Assembly (NCBI GenBank): GCA_019410105.1
Contig: DXTB01000002.1
Span: 126,855-190,854, forward strand
From: Clostridiales bacterium
GTDB taxonomy: Bacteria > Bacillota_A > Clostridia > Oscillospirales > Oscillospiraceae
Length of the DNA stretch: 64,000 nucleotides
Reading direction: 5' to 3'
Part shown: piece by piece, positions 8,066 to 17,169 of the stretch
How the letters are laid out: each line of letters begins with the position of its first letter
How positions within the stretch are numbered: the first letter of the stretch is position 1
The notes under the pieces: model-generated
Databases searched by the model: none
What the model saw: the letters and a program-made list of their open reading frames with translations, nothing else
What the model was told of the DNA's origin: nothing
Translations under genes and position numbers: made by a program

Positions 8066-10060
8066 ATGGCAACCAAGAAGCAGGACTATGGCAACGACAG
8101 CATTTCGGCATTAAAGGGCGCAGACCGGGTCCGGAAGCGGCCCGGCGTCATTTTCGGCTCTGACGGACTGGAGGGCTGCGAGCACGCGGTGTTCGAGATT
8201 CTCTCCAACTCCATCGATGAGGCCCGGGAGGGCCACGGCCGGACCATCACTGTCACCCGGTTTGCAGACCGGTCCATCCAGGTGGAGGACGCGGGCCGGG
8301 GCTGCCCGGTGGACTGGAATGAGAAGGAGCAGCGGTACAACTGGGAGCTGGTGTACTGCGAGCTGTACGCCGGCGGCAAGTACGACAACGTCTCCGGCGA
8401 CAACTACGAATATTCCTTAGGGCTCAACGGATTGGGTGCCTGCGCCACCCAGTACGCCTCCCGGTACATGGACGTCACCGTCTGGCGGGACGGCTTTGAA
8501 TACACCCTGCACTTTCAGCGGGGCGAGATCGTGGGGGAACTGGGGAAGACGCCCCTGCCCAAGAGCCAGGCCAGAAAAACCGGCACCCGCACCCGCTGGC
8601 TTCCCGACTTGGACGTGTTCACGGACATCGCCATCCCGGCGGAGTACTTCACCGACGTGATGAAGCGCCAGGCGGTGGTGAACGCCGGGGTCACCTTCCG
8701 GTTCCGGAACGAGACAGAGCCGGGTCGGTTCGAAGAGGCGGAGTTCCTCTACGAAAACGGCATCATGGACTATGTGACGGAGCTTGCGGGAGAGGGGAGC
8801 CTGACGGCGCCGGTGTTCTGGCAGACGGAGAAGAAGGGCCGGGACCGGGCGGACAAGCCGGAATACAAGGTGAAGCTCAGTGTGGCCTGCTGCTTCTCCA
8901 ACAAGGTGAACGTCATCGAGCACTACCACAACTCCTCCTGGCTGGAGCACGGCGGCTCCCCGGAGAAGGCGGCCAAGTCCGCCTTTGTCTCCGCCATCGA
9001 CAAGTACCTGCGGGACCAGGGGAAGTACCAGAAGAGCGAGAGCAAGGTCACCTGGGCGGACATCGAGGACTGCCTGGTGCTGGTCAGCAACGACTTCTCC
9101 ACCCAGACCAGCTACGAGAACCAGACCAAGAAGGCCATCACCAACAAATTCGTCCAGGAGGCCATGACGGAGTTCCTCCGCAGCAACCTGGAGATCTACT
9201 TCATTGAAAACCCCTTTGACGCAGAGAAGATCGGCGAGCAGGTGCTGCTGAACAAGCGCAGCCGGGAGAAGGCGGAGGAGACCCGCCTGAACGTGAAGAA
9301 GAAGCTCTCCGGCTCGGTGGACATCGCCAACCGGGTCCAGAAGTTCGTGGACTGCCGCACCAAGGACGTGGACAAGCGGGAGATCTACATCGTGGAGGGC
9401 GACAGCGCCCTGGGCAGCGTGAAGCTGGCCCGGGACTCCGAGTATCAGGGCATCATGCCGGTGCGGGGCAAGATCCTGAACTGCCTGAAGGCGGACTATG
9501 CCCGGATTTTCAAGAGCGAGATCATCACGGACCTCATCAAGGTCCTGGGCTGCGGCGTGGAGGTCCAGAACAAGCACGTGAAGAACGTGGCGCCCTTTGA
9601 CTTGAGCAACCTGCGGTGGAGCAAGGTGGTCATCTGCACCGACGGCGACGTGGACGGCTTCCAGATCCGGACGCTGATCCTCACCATGCTGTACCGGCTG
9701 ACCCCCACCCTGATCCGGGAGGGGTACGTGTATATCGCGGAGACGCCCCTGTTTGAGATCAACAGCGGCGACAAGACGTGGTTCGCCTACTCCGACAAGG
9801 AGAAGAACGACATCGTGAAATCCCTGGAGGGGAAGAAGTACAAGATCGACCGGTCCAAGGGCCTGGGCGAGAACGACCCGGACATGATGTGGCTGACCAC
9901 CATGAACCCGGAGACCCGGCGGCTGATCCGGGTGATGCCGGAGGACGTGGAGCAGACGGCGGCGGTGTTCGACCTGCTGCTGGGGGACAACCTTCAGGGC
10001 CGGAAGGACCATATTGCGGAGAACGGGTACAAGTACCTGGAGATGGCGGATATTTCGTGA
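8066..10060 (+). CDS. parE: Type IIA topoisomerase ATPase subunit (ParE/GyrB-like)
   Basis: The 664-residue protein starts at 8066 with GGAGG 8 bp upstream. The GHKL ATPase region has RVRKRPGVIFGSD and ILSNSIDEAREG, where the ATP-binding Asn lies. The TOPRIM domain has YIVEGDSALGS and ICTDGDVDGFQIR for metal binding. It pairs with the breakage subunit at 11,213 to form topoisomerase IV or a gyrase-like enzyme. The sequence is of the divergent clostridial second copy, so ParE is favoured over GyrB, but that choice is inference. Unusually, a foreign-looking gene lies between it and its partner. Confidence 0.85.
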   Translation: MATKKQDYGNDSISALKGADRVRKRPGVIFGSDGLEGCEHAVFEILSNSIDEAREGHGRTITVTRFADRSIQVEDAGRGCPVDWNEKEQRYNWELVYCELYAGGKYDNVSGDNYEYSLGLNGLGACATQYASRYMDVTVWRDGFEYTLHFQRGEIVGELGKTPLPKSQARKTGTRTRWLPDLDVFTDIAIPAEYFTDVMKRQAVVNAGVTFRFRNETEPGRFEEAEFLYENGIMDYVTELAGEGSLTAPVFWQTEKKGRDRADKPEYKVKLSVACCFSNKVNVIEHYHNSSWLEHGGSPEKAAKSAFVSAIDKYLRDQGKYQKSESKVTWADIEDCLVLVSNDFSTQTSYENQTKKAITNKFVQEAMTEFLRSNLEIYFIENPFDAEKIGEQVLLNKRSREKAEETRLNVKKKLSGSVDIANRVQKFVDCRTKDVDKREIYIVEGDSALGSVKLARDSEYQGIMPVRGKILNCLKADYARIFKSEIITDLIKVLGCGVEVQNKHVKNVAPFDLSNLRWSKVVICTDGDVDGFQIRTLILTMLYRLTPTLIREGYVYIAETPLFEINSGDKTWFAYSDKEKNDIVKSLEGKKYKIDRSKGLGENDPDMMWLTTMNPETRRLIRVMPEDVEQTAAVFDLLLGDNLQGRKDHIAENGYKYLEMADIS

Positions 10061-10085
10061 ATTTCGTGAGGAGGAGAGACTCCAA

Positions 10086-11210
10086 ATGTCGATTGAACTA
10101 TTGACTTACAACCATAAAGAAAAACTGACAGAGGCATTTGAGCGCAGTCACAGGAAAATTGATATTGTTTCTCCATTTTTGTCAGAGGATACAGCGGATT
10201 ATTTTTCAAAACTCATCAAGAAAAAACAAATACCTGCCACCTTTATTACACGGTTTGACCATGAGGCTTTCGTGAAAGGTGCAAATAGTACAAAAGGCCT
10301 AACGAAAATGTTACACGCAGGTGTGGAACTGTTGGCGTTGTTGGGTTTGCACACAAAACTGTACTTGATTGACGACAGGACAGCGATTTTAGGTTCTGCA
10401 AATTTTACGGAAAGCGGCATGAGCAAAAATATTGAATTGTCGCTGTATATTGAGGATGAACCGGAATTGTTTGATTTCTTACAGAAATATTTTGAAAAAT
10501 TGCGGGACGTATGCAGGGAACAGGAAACATATATTACGGAAGAAAGGCTGAAACACGAAGATCAGTTGGTGAAAGAAGAGAATACACATAGCAAATACGC
10601 GGGCCCTTGTAAAACGACCGTAAAACCATTTGGTGCAAAATTGCCCGCAAGTGATGATGAATTGGACAGGGACTATGTCCAAGAATTACTGAATCCTCAA
10701 ATAAACTATGACAGCCATTGCTGGATAAAATTTGAAGCCAGCAGCAGGGAACGACGATCCTCGGGCGGACCGTACACGTTTCATGAACAAAACGGAATTT
10801 ACATGACGCGCTTTTCGCAAGCGAGAAAGCCAAAGCGGATGCACGAAGGGGACATTGTATACATTGCGGTCCATTCCAGGGACCGAAATGGGAATCCAGC
10901 GCCGATGATTGTCGGGAGAGCGCGGTGCCATGTATTCCGTGAGACCAATGTGATTCCAGATGGCGGACAGTGGCCGGTGTATTTGGAATTGTATGATGTC
11001 GAGCCGTGTGCGGGGAATATTCAGGATGGGATCTGTCTATATGATCTTGTAGATGCGCTGGGAAAAGATACATATACGCATACACAAGGGAGAGAGATGC
11101 CTGCGGAGTCCATCCGTTACAGCCATCGGCAACAGGCGTATCTAGGCCTTACCGATACGGCCGAAAAATATCTGGAACAAATCTTCAAACCTCGAGATAA
11201 GGAATCATAA
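10086..11210 (+). CDS. PLD-like nuclease, inserted between parE and parC
   Basis: The 374-residue protein starts at ATG 10086 behind a GAGGAGG site. The N-terminal domain is phospholipase-D-like, with one HKD motif (H89-x-K91-x4-D96, then G103-S104-x-N106). Single-HKD proteins usually dimerise and act as nucleases. The C-terminal half has EGDIVYIAVHSRDRNG and GRARCHVF, which resembles a PUA/EVE-like or small-molecule-binding domain, though weakly. Base composition is clearly more AT-rich than parE and parC on either side. It ends 2 bp before parC. A defence or DNA-processing role is possible but not shown. Confidence 0.7.
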   Translation: MSIELLTYNHKEKLTEAFERSHRKIDIVSPFLSEDTADYFSKLIKKKQIPATFITRFDHEAFVKGANSTKGLTKMLHAGVELLALLGLHTKLYLIDDRTAILGSANFTESGMSKNIELSLYIEDEPELFDFLQKYFEKLRDVCREQETYITEERLKHEDQLVKEENTHSKYAGPCKTTVKPFGAKLPASDDELDRDYVQELLNPQINYDSHCWIKFEASSRERRSSGGPYTFHEQNGIYMTRFSQARKPKRMHEGDIVYIAVHSRDRNGNPAPMIVGRARCHVFRETNVIPDGGQWPVYLELYDVEPCAGNIQDGICLYDLVDALGKDTYTHTQGREMPAESIRYSHRQQAYLGLTDTAEKYLEQIFKPRDKES

Positions 11211-11212
11211 CC

Positions 11213-13459
11213 ATGCCCAAAAAGAAAAAAACCGACGACAACAAGCATAAGGTAGACGCGTCCAACGTCATCGGCCTTCACGCGGCGGTGGTGGAACAGC
11301 CCATCACCGACACGCTGGAGACCAACTACATGCCCTACGCCATGAGCGTCATTGTCTCCCGGGCCATTCCGGAGATCGACGGGTTCAAGCCCTCCCACCG
11401 CAAGCTGCTGTACACCATGTACAAGATGGGTCTGCTGACGGGAGCCCGGACCAAGTCCGCCAACATCGTGGGCCAGACCATGCGCCTCAACCCCCACGGC
11501 GACGCCGCCATCTACGACACCATGGTGCGCCTCTCCCGGGGCTACGGCGCCCTGCTGACGCCTTTTGTGGATTCCAAAGGCAACTTCGGCAAGGTCTACT
11601 CCCGGGACATGGCCTGGGCCGCCCCCCGGTACACGGAGGCCAAGCTGACGCCCATCTGCGCCGAGCTGTTCCGGGACATCGACAGCGACACCGTGGACTT
11701 CGTGGACAACTACGACAACACCATGAAGGAGCCGGCCCTGCTGCCCACCACCTTCCCCAACATTCTGGTGTCCGCCAACAGCGGCATCGCCGTGGGCATG
11801 GCCTCCCAGTTCTGTGGGTTCAATCTGAAGGAGGTCTGCGACACCACCATCGCCTATCTGAAGAACCCGGACTGCGACCTGATGGAGACCCTGCTGGCGC
11901 CGGATTTCCCCACCGGCGGAGAGCTGATCTTCGACCGGAACACCATCCGGGAGATCTATGAGACCGGCCGGGGCAGCGTCCGGGTCCGGGCCAAGTACCG
12001 CTACGTCAAAGAGGAGAATCTCATCGAGATCTACGAGATCCCCTACTCCACCACCGTGGAGGCCATCCTGGACAAGGTGGCGGAGCTCATCAAGGCGGGC
12101 CGGGCGAAAGAGATCGCCGACATGCGGGACGAGACGGACCTCTCCGGCCTGAAACTGGCCATCGACCTGAAGCGGGGCGTGGACCCGGACAAGCTGATGA
12201 CCAAGCTCTACAAGCTGACACCCCTGGAGGACGCCTTTGCCTGCAACTTCAACGTGCTGATCGCCGGTACTCCCAAGGTGCTGGGGGTGCGGCAGATCCT
12301 GGAGGAGTGGACTGCCTGGCGGACCGGGTCCGTCCGGCGGCGGGTCTACTTCGTGATGAAGAAGAAACAGGACAAGCTGCACCTCTTAAAGGGCCTCAAG
12401 CGGATCCTGCTGGACATCGATAAGGCCATCCAAATCATCCGGGAGACAGAGGAGGAGGCCGAGGTCATCCCCAACCTGATGATCGGCTTCGGCATCGACC
12501 AGATCCAGGCGGAGTACGTGGCGGAGATCAAGCTCCGCAACATCAACAAGGAGTATATCCTCAAGCGTGTCAACGAGACCGCCGCCCTCCAGGACGAGAT
12601 CGCCGACCTGGAGGACACCCTGAACTCCCCCCGGCGGCTGAAGCAGATCCTGGTGGACGAGCTGACGGAGGCGGCCAGGAAATACGGCGAGCCCCGCCGA
12701 ACCTCCATCGTGTACAGCCACGAGATCGAGACCTATGTGGAGGAGGCTCAGGTGGAGGACTACTCCGTCCATGTGTTCCTCTCCAGGGAGGGGTACTTCA
12801 AGAAGATCACCCCTGCCTCTTTGCGAATGGCGGCGGACCAGAAGTACAAGGACGGGGACGGATTGTCCCAGACCTTTGAGACCACCAACGGCGCGGAGAT
12901 CATGTTCTTCACGGACCGGTGCCAGGTGTACAAGACCCGCCTCAGCGAGTTTGAAGACACCAAGGCCAGCGCCCTGGGGGATTATCTGCCCGCGAAACTC
13001 TCCATGGACAGCGGCGAGAATGTGATCTACGCCGTCCTGCCGGGACCGGACTACGCCGGGGCCCTGCTGTTCTTCTTTGCAAACGGCAAGGCGGCCCGGG
13101 TGGACCTGACCGCCTACAAGACCACCTCCAACCGCCGCAAGCTGACGGGGGCCTACTCCGACAAGGCGCCCCTGGCCTGTATCCGCAGGCTGGATGCAGA
13201 CTGCGAGCTGGCGGTGTACTCCACGGAGCCCCGGGCGCTGATTTTCCACACCGCTCTGCTGGCTCCCAAGACCACCCGCACCACCCAGGGGGTGGCGGTG
13301 ATGACCCTGAAGCCAAAGTACCAGCTGGAGACGGTGAAGGCGCTGGAGGACACGCCCATCACCAACCAGAGCCGCTACCGGGTGCGCAGTCTCCCGGCGG
13401 CGGGCGCCCTGCTGCGGGAGGAGGACTCCGAGGAGCGGCAGATGGATCTGCTGGACTGA
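11213..13459 (+). CDS. parC: Type IIA topoisomerase breakage subunit (ParC/GyrA-like)
   Basis: This 748-residue protein cleaves and rejoins DNA. The breakage-reunion core begins NYMPYAMSVIVSRAIPEIDG and has GNFGKVYSRDMAWAAPRYTE, where the Tyr of RYTE is the expected catalytic residue. A coiled-coil tower and a reduced C-terminal beta-pinwheel region follow. It is shorter than classical GyrA (about 850 residues), which fits ParC or the clostridial divergent pair. The ribosome site AAGGA overlaps the end of the inserted nuclease gene. Confidence 0.85.
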   Translation: MPKKKKTDDNKHKVDASNVIGLHAAVVEQPITDTLETNYMPYAMSVIVSRAIPEIDGFKPSHRKLLYTMYKMGLLTGARTKSANIVGQTMRLNPHGDAAIYDTMVRLSRGYGALLTPFVDSKGNFGKVYSRDMAWAAPRYTEAKLTPICAELFRDIDSDTVDFVDNYDNTMKEPALLPTTFPNILVSANSGIAVGMASQFCGFNLKEVCDTTIAYLKNPDCDLMETLLAPDFPTGGELIFDRNTIREIYETGRGSVRVRAKYRYVKEENLIEIYEIPYSTTVEAILDKVAELIKAGRAKEIADMRDETDLSGLKLAIDLKRGVDPDKLMTKLYKLTPLEDAFACNFNVLIAGTPKVLGVRQILEEWTAWRTGSVRRRVYFVMKKKQDKLHLLKGLKRILLDIDKAIQIIRETEEEAEVIPNLMIGFGIDQIQAEYVAEIKLRNINKEYILKRVNETAALQDEIADLEDTLNSPRRLKQILVDELTEAARKYGEPRRTSIVYSHEIETYVEEAQVEDYSVHVFLSREGYFKKITPASLRMAADQKYKDGDGLSQTFETTNGAEIMFFTDRCQVYKTRLSEFEDTKASALGDYLPAKLSMDSGENVIYAVLPGPDYAGALLFFFANGKAARVDLTAYKTTSNRRKLTGAYSDKAPLACIRRLDADCELAVYSTEPRALIFHTALLAPKTTRTTQGVAVMTLKPKYQLETVKALEDTPITNQSRYRVRSLPAAGALLREEDSEERQMDLLD

Positions 13460-13483
13460 ATCAGATAGAAAAGGAGTAGATCT

Positions 13484-14338
13484 ATGGCGCAGAAGGTGAG
13501 GAGCTGCGGTATCATCACGCTGGGGGCGGTGATCTACGCCCTGGCATTTGACTGGTTCGTAGCCCCCAACCAGATCGCCATGGGCGGCGTGACGGGTCTG
13601 GCCCAGATCGTGAACGCCCTGGTGCCGGTCCTGCCGGTGGGAGTGCTGTCCATCCTTGTCAATGTGCCGCTGTTTCTGGCGGGCTGGCGGCTCCTGGGAG
13701 GCCGCCTGCTGGTGAGCAGCCTGTACGCCATGGCAGTCAGTTCCTTGGCCATTGACGTGATTGCATGGATGCATACCTTCCCCCCGATGGACCCGATCCT
13801 GGCGACCCTGTACGGCGGCGCCGGGATGGGGGTAGGGCTGGGATTGGTATTCTCCCAGGGGGCCACGACGGGCGGCACGGATATCATCGGCAAGCTGCTG
13901 AAGCTGAAATTCCCCTGGCTGCCCATCGGTAAGCTGGTGATGATCCCGGACATGGTGGTGGTGATCCTGGCTGCAGTGGTGTTCGGCACCGTCAACGCGG
14001 CACTTTATGGCTTGATTCAGATGTATCTGCTGTCCAAAGTCATGGATATGATCCTGTACGGGTGGGATACCTCTCGTGTGGCCTACATCATCACCGACCG
14101 GTGGGAGGAGACGGTCCAGGGACTGCTGGATATGAACCGGGGCGTGACGCTGCTTCAGGGAAAAGGCGCATACACCGGCGCGGAGAAGCAGGTGCTGCTG
14201 GTGGCCTTCAGGCAGCGGGAGATCGTGCCCATCAAGCGGATGCTGCGGGAGATCGACCCGAAGGCTTTTTTCATCGTGTGCGACGCCCATGAGATCCTGG
14301 GCGAGGGATTTGGGGATTATCAGAAGGAGGAAATTTGA
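13484..14338 (+). CDS. YitT family membrane protein
   Basis: The 284-residue protein starts at 13484 behind AAAGGAG. About five membrane segments (for example ALAFDWFVAPNQIAMGGVTG and LVIIPDMV-like stretches) come first. A C-terminal DUF2179 cytosolic domain with RGVTLLQGKGAYTGAEKQVL follows, the hallmark of the family. The function is unknown. It lies in a run of plus-strand genes after parC and nearly abuts the LUD gene. Confidence 0.85.
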   Translation: MAQKVRSCGIITLGAVIYALAFDWFVAPNQIAMGGVTGLAQIVNALVPVLPVGVLSILVNVPLFLAGWRLLGGRLLVSSLYAMAVSSLAIDVIAWMHTFPPMDPILATLYGGAGMGVGLGLVFSQGATTGGTDIIGKLLKLKFPWLPIGKLVMIPDMVVVILAAVVFGTVNAALYGLIQMYLLSKVMDMILYGWDTSRVAYIITDRWEETVQGLLDMNRGVTLLQGKGAYTGAEKQVLLVAFRQREIVPIKRMLREIDPKAFFIVCDAHEILGEGFGDYQKEEI

Positions 14339-14339
14339 C

Positions 14340-14936
14340 ATGGCAGATTTCACGAAGGTTCAGCAGGCCCTGGAGCGCCGGGGCTACACCGTACGCACCT
14401 TTGCGGCGGCGGAGGAAGCCGCGGCCTACCTGGACGGCGCCATCGACGGCAAGACCGTGGGCTTCGGCGGCTCCGCCACCCTGGACGCTCTGGGGGTGTA
14501 CGACAAGCTGGCGGCCCACAACACCGTCATCTGGCACTGGAAGCAGGAGGCGAACGCCGCCCGGAAGGCGGCCATGCAGACCCAGGTGTACCTGTCCTCT
14601 GCCAATGGCCTGGCGGAGTCGGGGGAGATCGTCAACATCGACGGCACCGGCAACCGGGTGTCCGCCACGCTGTTCGGCCATGAGAAGGTGTACATTGTCA
14701 TCGGCCGGAACAAGCTGGCCCCCACCTACGAGGCGGCGGTGTACCGGGCCCGGAACGTGGCTGCACCCCAGCGCGCCCGGCAGCTGGGGAAGAAGACGCC
14801 CTGCGCCGTGAAGGCGGACCGCTGCTACGACTGCCGGAGTCCTGAGCGGGTCTGCCGCGCCTTGGTGACTCTCTGGGGGCCCATGCTGGGCATGGAGACG
14901 GAGGTCCTGCTGGTGGACGAGGACCTGGGGCTGTAA
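14340..14936 (+). CDS. LUD-domain protein (LutC/YkgG-like)
   Basis: The 198-residue protein starts at 14340, one base past the yitT stop, with GGAGG in the end of yitT, so the two are probably co-translated. It has the LUD (DUF162) pattern: VGFGGSATLDALGV, ANGLAESGEIVNIDGTGNR, FGHEKVYIVIGRNK and a Cys cluster CYDCRSPERVC. Relatives take part in lactate oxidation (LutC), but stand-alone versions in anaerobes have no assigned reaction. Confidence 0.8.
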   Translation: MADFTKVQQALERRGYTVRTFAAAEEAAAYLDGAIDGKTVGFGGSATLDALGVYDKLAAHNTVIWHWKQEANAARKAAMQTQVYLSSANGLAESGEIVNIDGTGNRVSATLFGHEKVYIVIGRNKLAPTYEAAVYRARNVAAPQRARQLGKKTPCAVKADRCYDCRSPERVCRALVTLWGPMLGMETEVLLVDEDLGL

Positions 14937-14989
14937 GCGCGCCCCTGCCCGTCCCTGGGCCATTCTGACCGGAAAGGAGGCGCCGAGCC

Positions 14990-15685
14990 GTGAAGCTGCG
15001 CCATCTCACCCTGCTCCTGTGCGTCAGCCTGTCCCTGACGGGGTGCAGCGCCCTGCTGGAGCGGAACTATGCCACCGTGGAGCCCCACAGCAGCAAGTTC
15101 TGGGAGAGCGAGGCCGCCGGGACTCTCCGGGCGGAGAACTACCAGGACATCGTGAACGACCTGCTGATCCTCATCGGCCAGCACACGGAGAGCGCCACGG
15201 TCCGCCTCTACAACTACGAGGACGATCTGACGGTGGCGGACACACTGGAGCAGGCCACTACGGAGGTCCAGCAGGAGACGCCTATGGGCGCCTATGCCGT
15301 GGAGTATATCACCGCCTCCAGCCGGTCCCAGCGGGGGTACTATGAGATCAGCATCCAGGTCAGCTACCGCCGGACGGCGGAGCAGATCCAGGCGGTGGTG
15401 AACGCCACCAGTACGGAGGCGCTGTCCGCCCTGCTGGAGGCGGCGCTGGACGAGGGCCGCACGGAGCTGGCGGTCCGGGTCGGCTATTGGGGAGAGGACG
15501 GCCAGGCCCGGGTGGAGGAGACGGTGGCACAGCTCCGGGAGGCGCGAGGTCTGGCAGAGACGCCGCCCTGGACGATCTCCTATTATCCGGCACAGGGTCC
15601 GGTGGGGCTGATCGAGTTTGTGATGGGCGGAGACGCCGCGGCTGCTGCGGAAGAAAATTCGGAAAATCTTCGGAAATGTCAATAG
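14990..15685 (+). CDS. Lipoprotein; 3' end replaced by prophage insertion
   Basis: The 231-residue protein starts at GTG 14990 behind AAAGGAGG. It has a lipoprotein signal peptide with lipobox LTGC. No named domain was recognised. The last codons run through the 15-bp repeat at 15656-15670 into the element and end LRKCQ. Joining 15670 to 63833 in the same frame gives LAEES and a stop instead. The insertion therefore swapped the last four codons and left the gene otherwise intact. The rejoined stop overlaps the tRNA-Gly promoter. The exact role is unknown. Confidence 0.75.
   Translation: MKLRHLTLLLCVSLSLTGCSALLERNYATVEPHSSKFWESEAAGTLRAENYQDIVNDLLILIGQHTESATVRLYNYEDDLTVADTLEQATTEVQQETPMGAYAVEYITASSRSQRGYYEISIQVSYRRTAEQIQAVVNATSTEALSALLEAALDEGRTELAVRVGYWGEDGQARVEETVAQLREARGLAETPPWTISYYPAQGPVGLIEFVMGGDAAAAAEENSENLRKCQ
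15656..15670 (+). repeat. Left 15-bp direct repeat (target duplication)
   Basis: AATTCGGAAAATCTT is identical to 63818-63832. It marks the left junction between chromosome and element and lies in the last codons of the lipoprotein gene. Confidence 0.75.
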
Positions 15686-15699
15686 TAAATGCGAAAAAA
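15681..15699 (+). repeat. Left terminal inverted repeat
   Basis: AATAGTAAATGCGAAAAAA matches the reverse complement of 63789-63807 at 17 of 19 positions. It is the likely binding site of the transposase encoded 25 bp further in. Confidence 0.65.
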
Positions 15700-15723
15700 A
15701 TATAAAAATTTATTTTTAGGGCA

Positions 15724-16773
15724 TCAGGCGAGGGCGGCAATACACTCCCGAAAGCAGATTTCAGCCGTTTTCCATCCCAATATTTCACGCGGATAATTGT
15801 TCATCCATGCTTCCGCCGCCTCGATCTCTGCCGTTGACACTTTTCCGAAATCGGTTCCTTTCGGAAACTTCCGGCGAATCATTTTGTTCTGGCACTCATT
15901 TGACCCACGTTCATACGATGAATACGGGTGGCAGTAGTAAGCCGCTGTCCTCCGCTTTCCCTTTCGCACCACGGACCGTTCCAACCTCTTCACGTCGGAG
16001 AACTCCCCGCCGTTGTCGAATGTGATCGTCTTGAATGCCTTTGCGAAAAGGTCCGCACCGAATTTCCGTTCTATGCGGTCCATTGCCTTTACAACACTTG
16101 CCGCCGTCCGGTCTTTGATTCTTGTAATGATTTCCCATCGGGTCAAACGCTCTGTCAGCACAAACAGGGCTTTTGACCCGTCTTTTTTGCTGTAAACTGT
16201 GTCGCCCTCCCAATGCCCGAAAGTGCTTCTCTGGTCCACTTCATCCGGGCGTTTTTCGATATTTTTTCCATACGACGCACGCTTTCCGGTCTTTTTAACT
16301 TTCTTGTATTCTCGCTTTCGCTTCGATTTCTCCGGCAAATTGCTGTTGGTCAGGGACAGGAAAACGCCCTTTGTAATGTAACTGTAAAGCGTGCTTACGC
16401 AAATCGAGGTTTTGAACGTCCGCCCCTCCAACCTGATTTCGGCAAGGGCCGCGGCGGGCGAACGATCTTCCACGATAATCTTTCGTTCTATGTATTCCGC
16501 AAGCTCAAAGTCGCGCCCGATTTTCAGCGGTGCGCCTTTTGCGGCGAGGTTTTCGCGGTATCTCTTTTCCGCCCCGTCCGGGTTATAGCGATCTTCTGTA
16601 ATCCATGTATCACCGTCCAAATACTGCCAGCGAGCGCGTTTGATTTCGCGGTAAATCGTGCTGATATGCACGTGCAATTCGTCCGCAATTTCCCGTTTTG
16701 TATGCCCCTGATTCAAGAGGGCTTCAATTTTATAACGGTCTGTTTTTGATAAATGGCTAAATACGTGTCCCAT
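15724..16773 (-). CDS. IS30-family DDE transposase
   Basis: The 349-residue protein starts at ATG 16773, with GGAGG 7 bp upstream. An N-terminal helix-turn-helix of the IS30 type (HTKREIADELHVHISTIYREI) is followed by an RNase H-like catalytic domain. The triad is visible as D191 (HWEGDTV), D253 (TFDNGGEF) and E293 (YERGSNE). It cuts and joins DNA at the element ends. It reads towards the left end and stops 25 bp from the left inverted repeat. No second inverted repeat close to its start marks it as an ordinary IS, so I read it as the phage integration enzyme. It has its own promoter with a shared operator, and a terminator lies in its leader. Confidence 0.88.
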   Translation of the reverse strand: MGHVFSHLSKTDRYKIEALLNQGHTKREIADELHVHISTIYREIKRARWQYLDGDTWITEDRYNPDGAEKRYRENLAAKGAPLKIGRDFELAEYIERKIIVEDRSPAAALAEIRLEGRTFKTSICVSTLYSYITKGVFLSLTNSNLPEKSKRKREYKKVKKTGKRASYGKNIEKRPDEVDQRSTFGHWEGDTVYSKKDGSKALFVLTERLTRWEIITRIKDRTAASVVKAMDRIERKFGADLFAKAFKTITFDNGGEFSDVKRLERSVVRKGKRRTAAYYCHPYSSYERGSNECQNKMIRRKFPKGTDFGKVSTAEIEAAEAWMNNYPREILGWKTAEICFRECIAALA

Positions 16774-16792
16774 GCCACAACCTCCACAAAGC

Positions 16793-16825
16793 AAAGAAAC
16801 CCGCCCAATCCGGGCGGGTTTCTTT
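16793..16825 (-). terminator. Terminator in the transposase leader
   Basis: A perfect 14-bp stem (AAAGAAACCCGCCC) with a 5-nt loop is followed on the minus strand by a T-rich tract. It lies between the transposase promoter at 16871-16899 and the start codon at 16773. It would stop XRE readthrough and could also attenuate the transposase's own transcript. Confidence 0.75.
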
Positions 16826-16870
16826 CGTTCTCCCTTGTTCTTGCGGGGTTTCCTCCGCCGTTGTGGTCAT

Positions 16871-16903
16871 ATTATAGCATTTGTTTCATACTCACGCAAG
16901 TAT
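16871..16903 (-). promoter_or_regulatory. Transposase promoter with operator O1
   Basis: On the minus strand TTGCGT (16894-16899) and TATAAT (16871-16876) are 17 bp apart. The 16-bp operator ATACTCACGCAAGTAT (16888-16903) covers the -35 box. The same arrangement controls the ribbon-helix-helix gene, so both probably answer to the same repressor. Confidence 0.65.
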
Positions 16904-17152
16904 TTATTTTTCGTTCTGCTCCGTCAGCCATTCCAAAGACACGTTTAGGACCCTTGCGAGAACGACAAGTTCATAATCTGTCACAAAACGCGTTCCAATT
17001 TCAATTCGGCTTACGCTGTCCCGCTCCATCGTGATTCCCTCCACCTGCAACCGGGCCGCAAGGTCCTCTTGCGTGATTTTTAGGCGTGCGCGGGCTTCTT
17101 TTACGCGGTTTCCACAAAGATTTTTGCGCCCTTTATAGTCATATATCTTCAT
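16904..17152 (-). CDS. XRE-family helix-turn-helix regulator
   Basis: The 82-residue cytoplasmic protein starts at ATG 17152 with GGAGG 8 bp upstream; a GTG 15 bp earlier would overlap that site. The HTH_3 domain is clear: VKEARARLKITQEDLAARLQ, then DSVSRIEIGTRFVTDYELVV. It lies back to back with a plus-strand promoter, and three copies of GTGTTAAAG lie between the two genes. It is probably the lysogeny regulator that binds them. The transposase gene is downstream on the same strand, past a terminator. Confidence 0.8.
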   Translation of the reverse strand: MKIYDYKGRKNLCGNRVKEARARLKITQEDLAARLQVEGITMERDSVSRIEIGTRFVTDYELVVLARVLNVSLEWLTEQNEK

Positions 17153-17169
17153 CAGTTGTTCCTCCACAT

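Noticed and set aside
8066..13459. The topoisomerase pair as phage genes.
   Set aside because: They lie well outside the direct repeats, in chromosomal composition and context.
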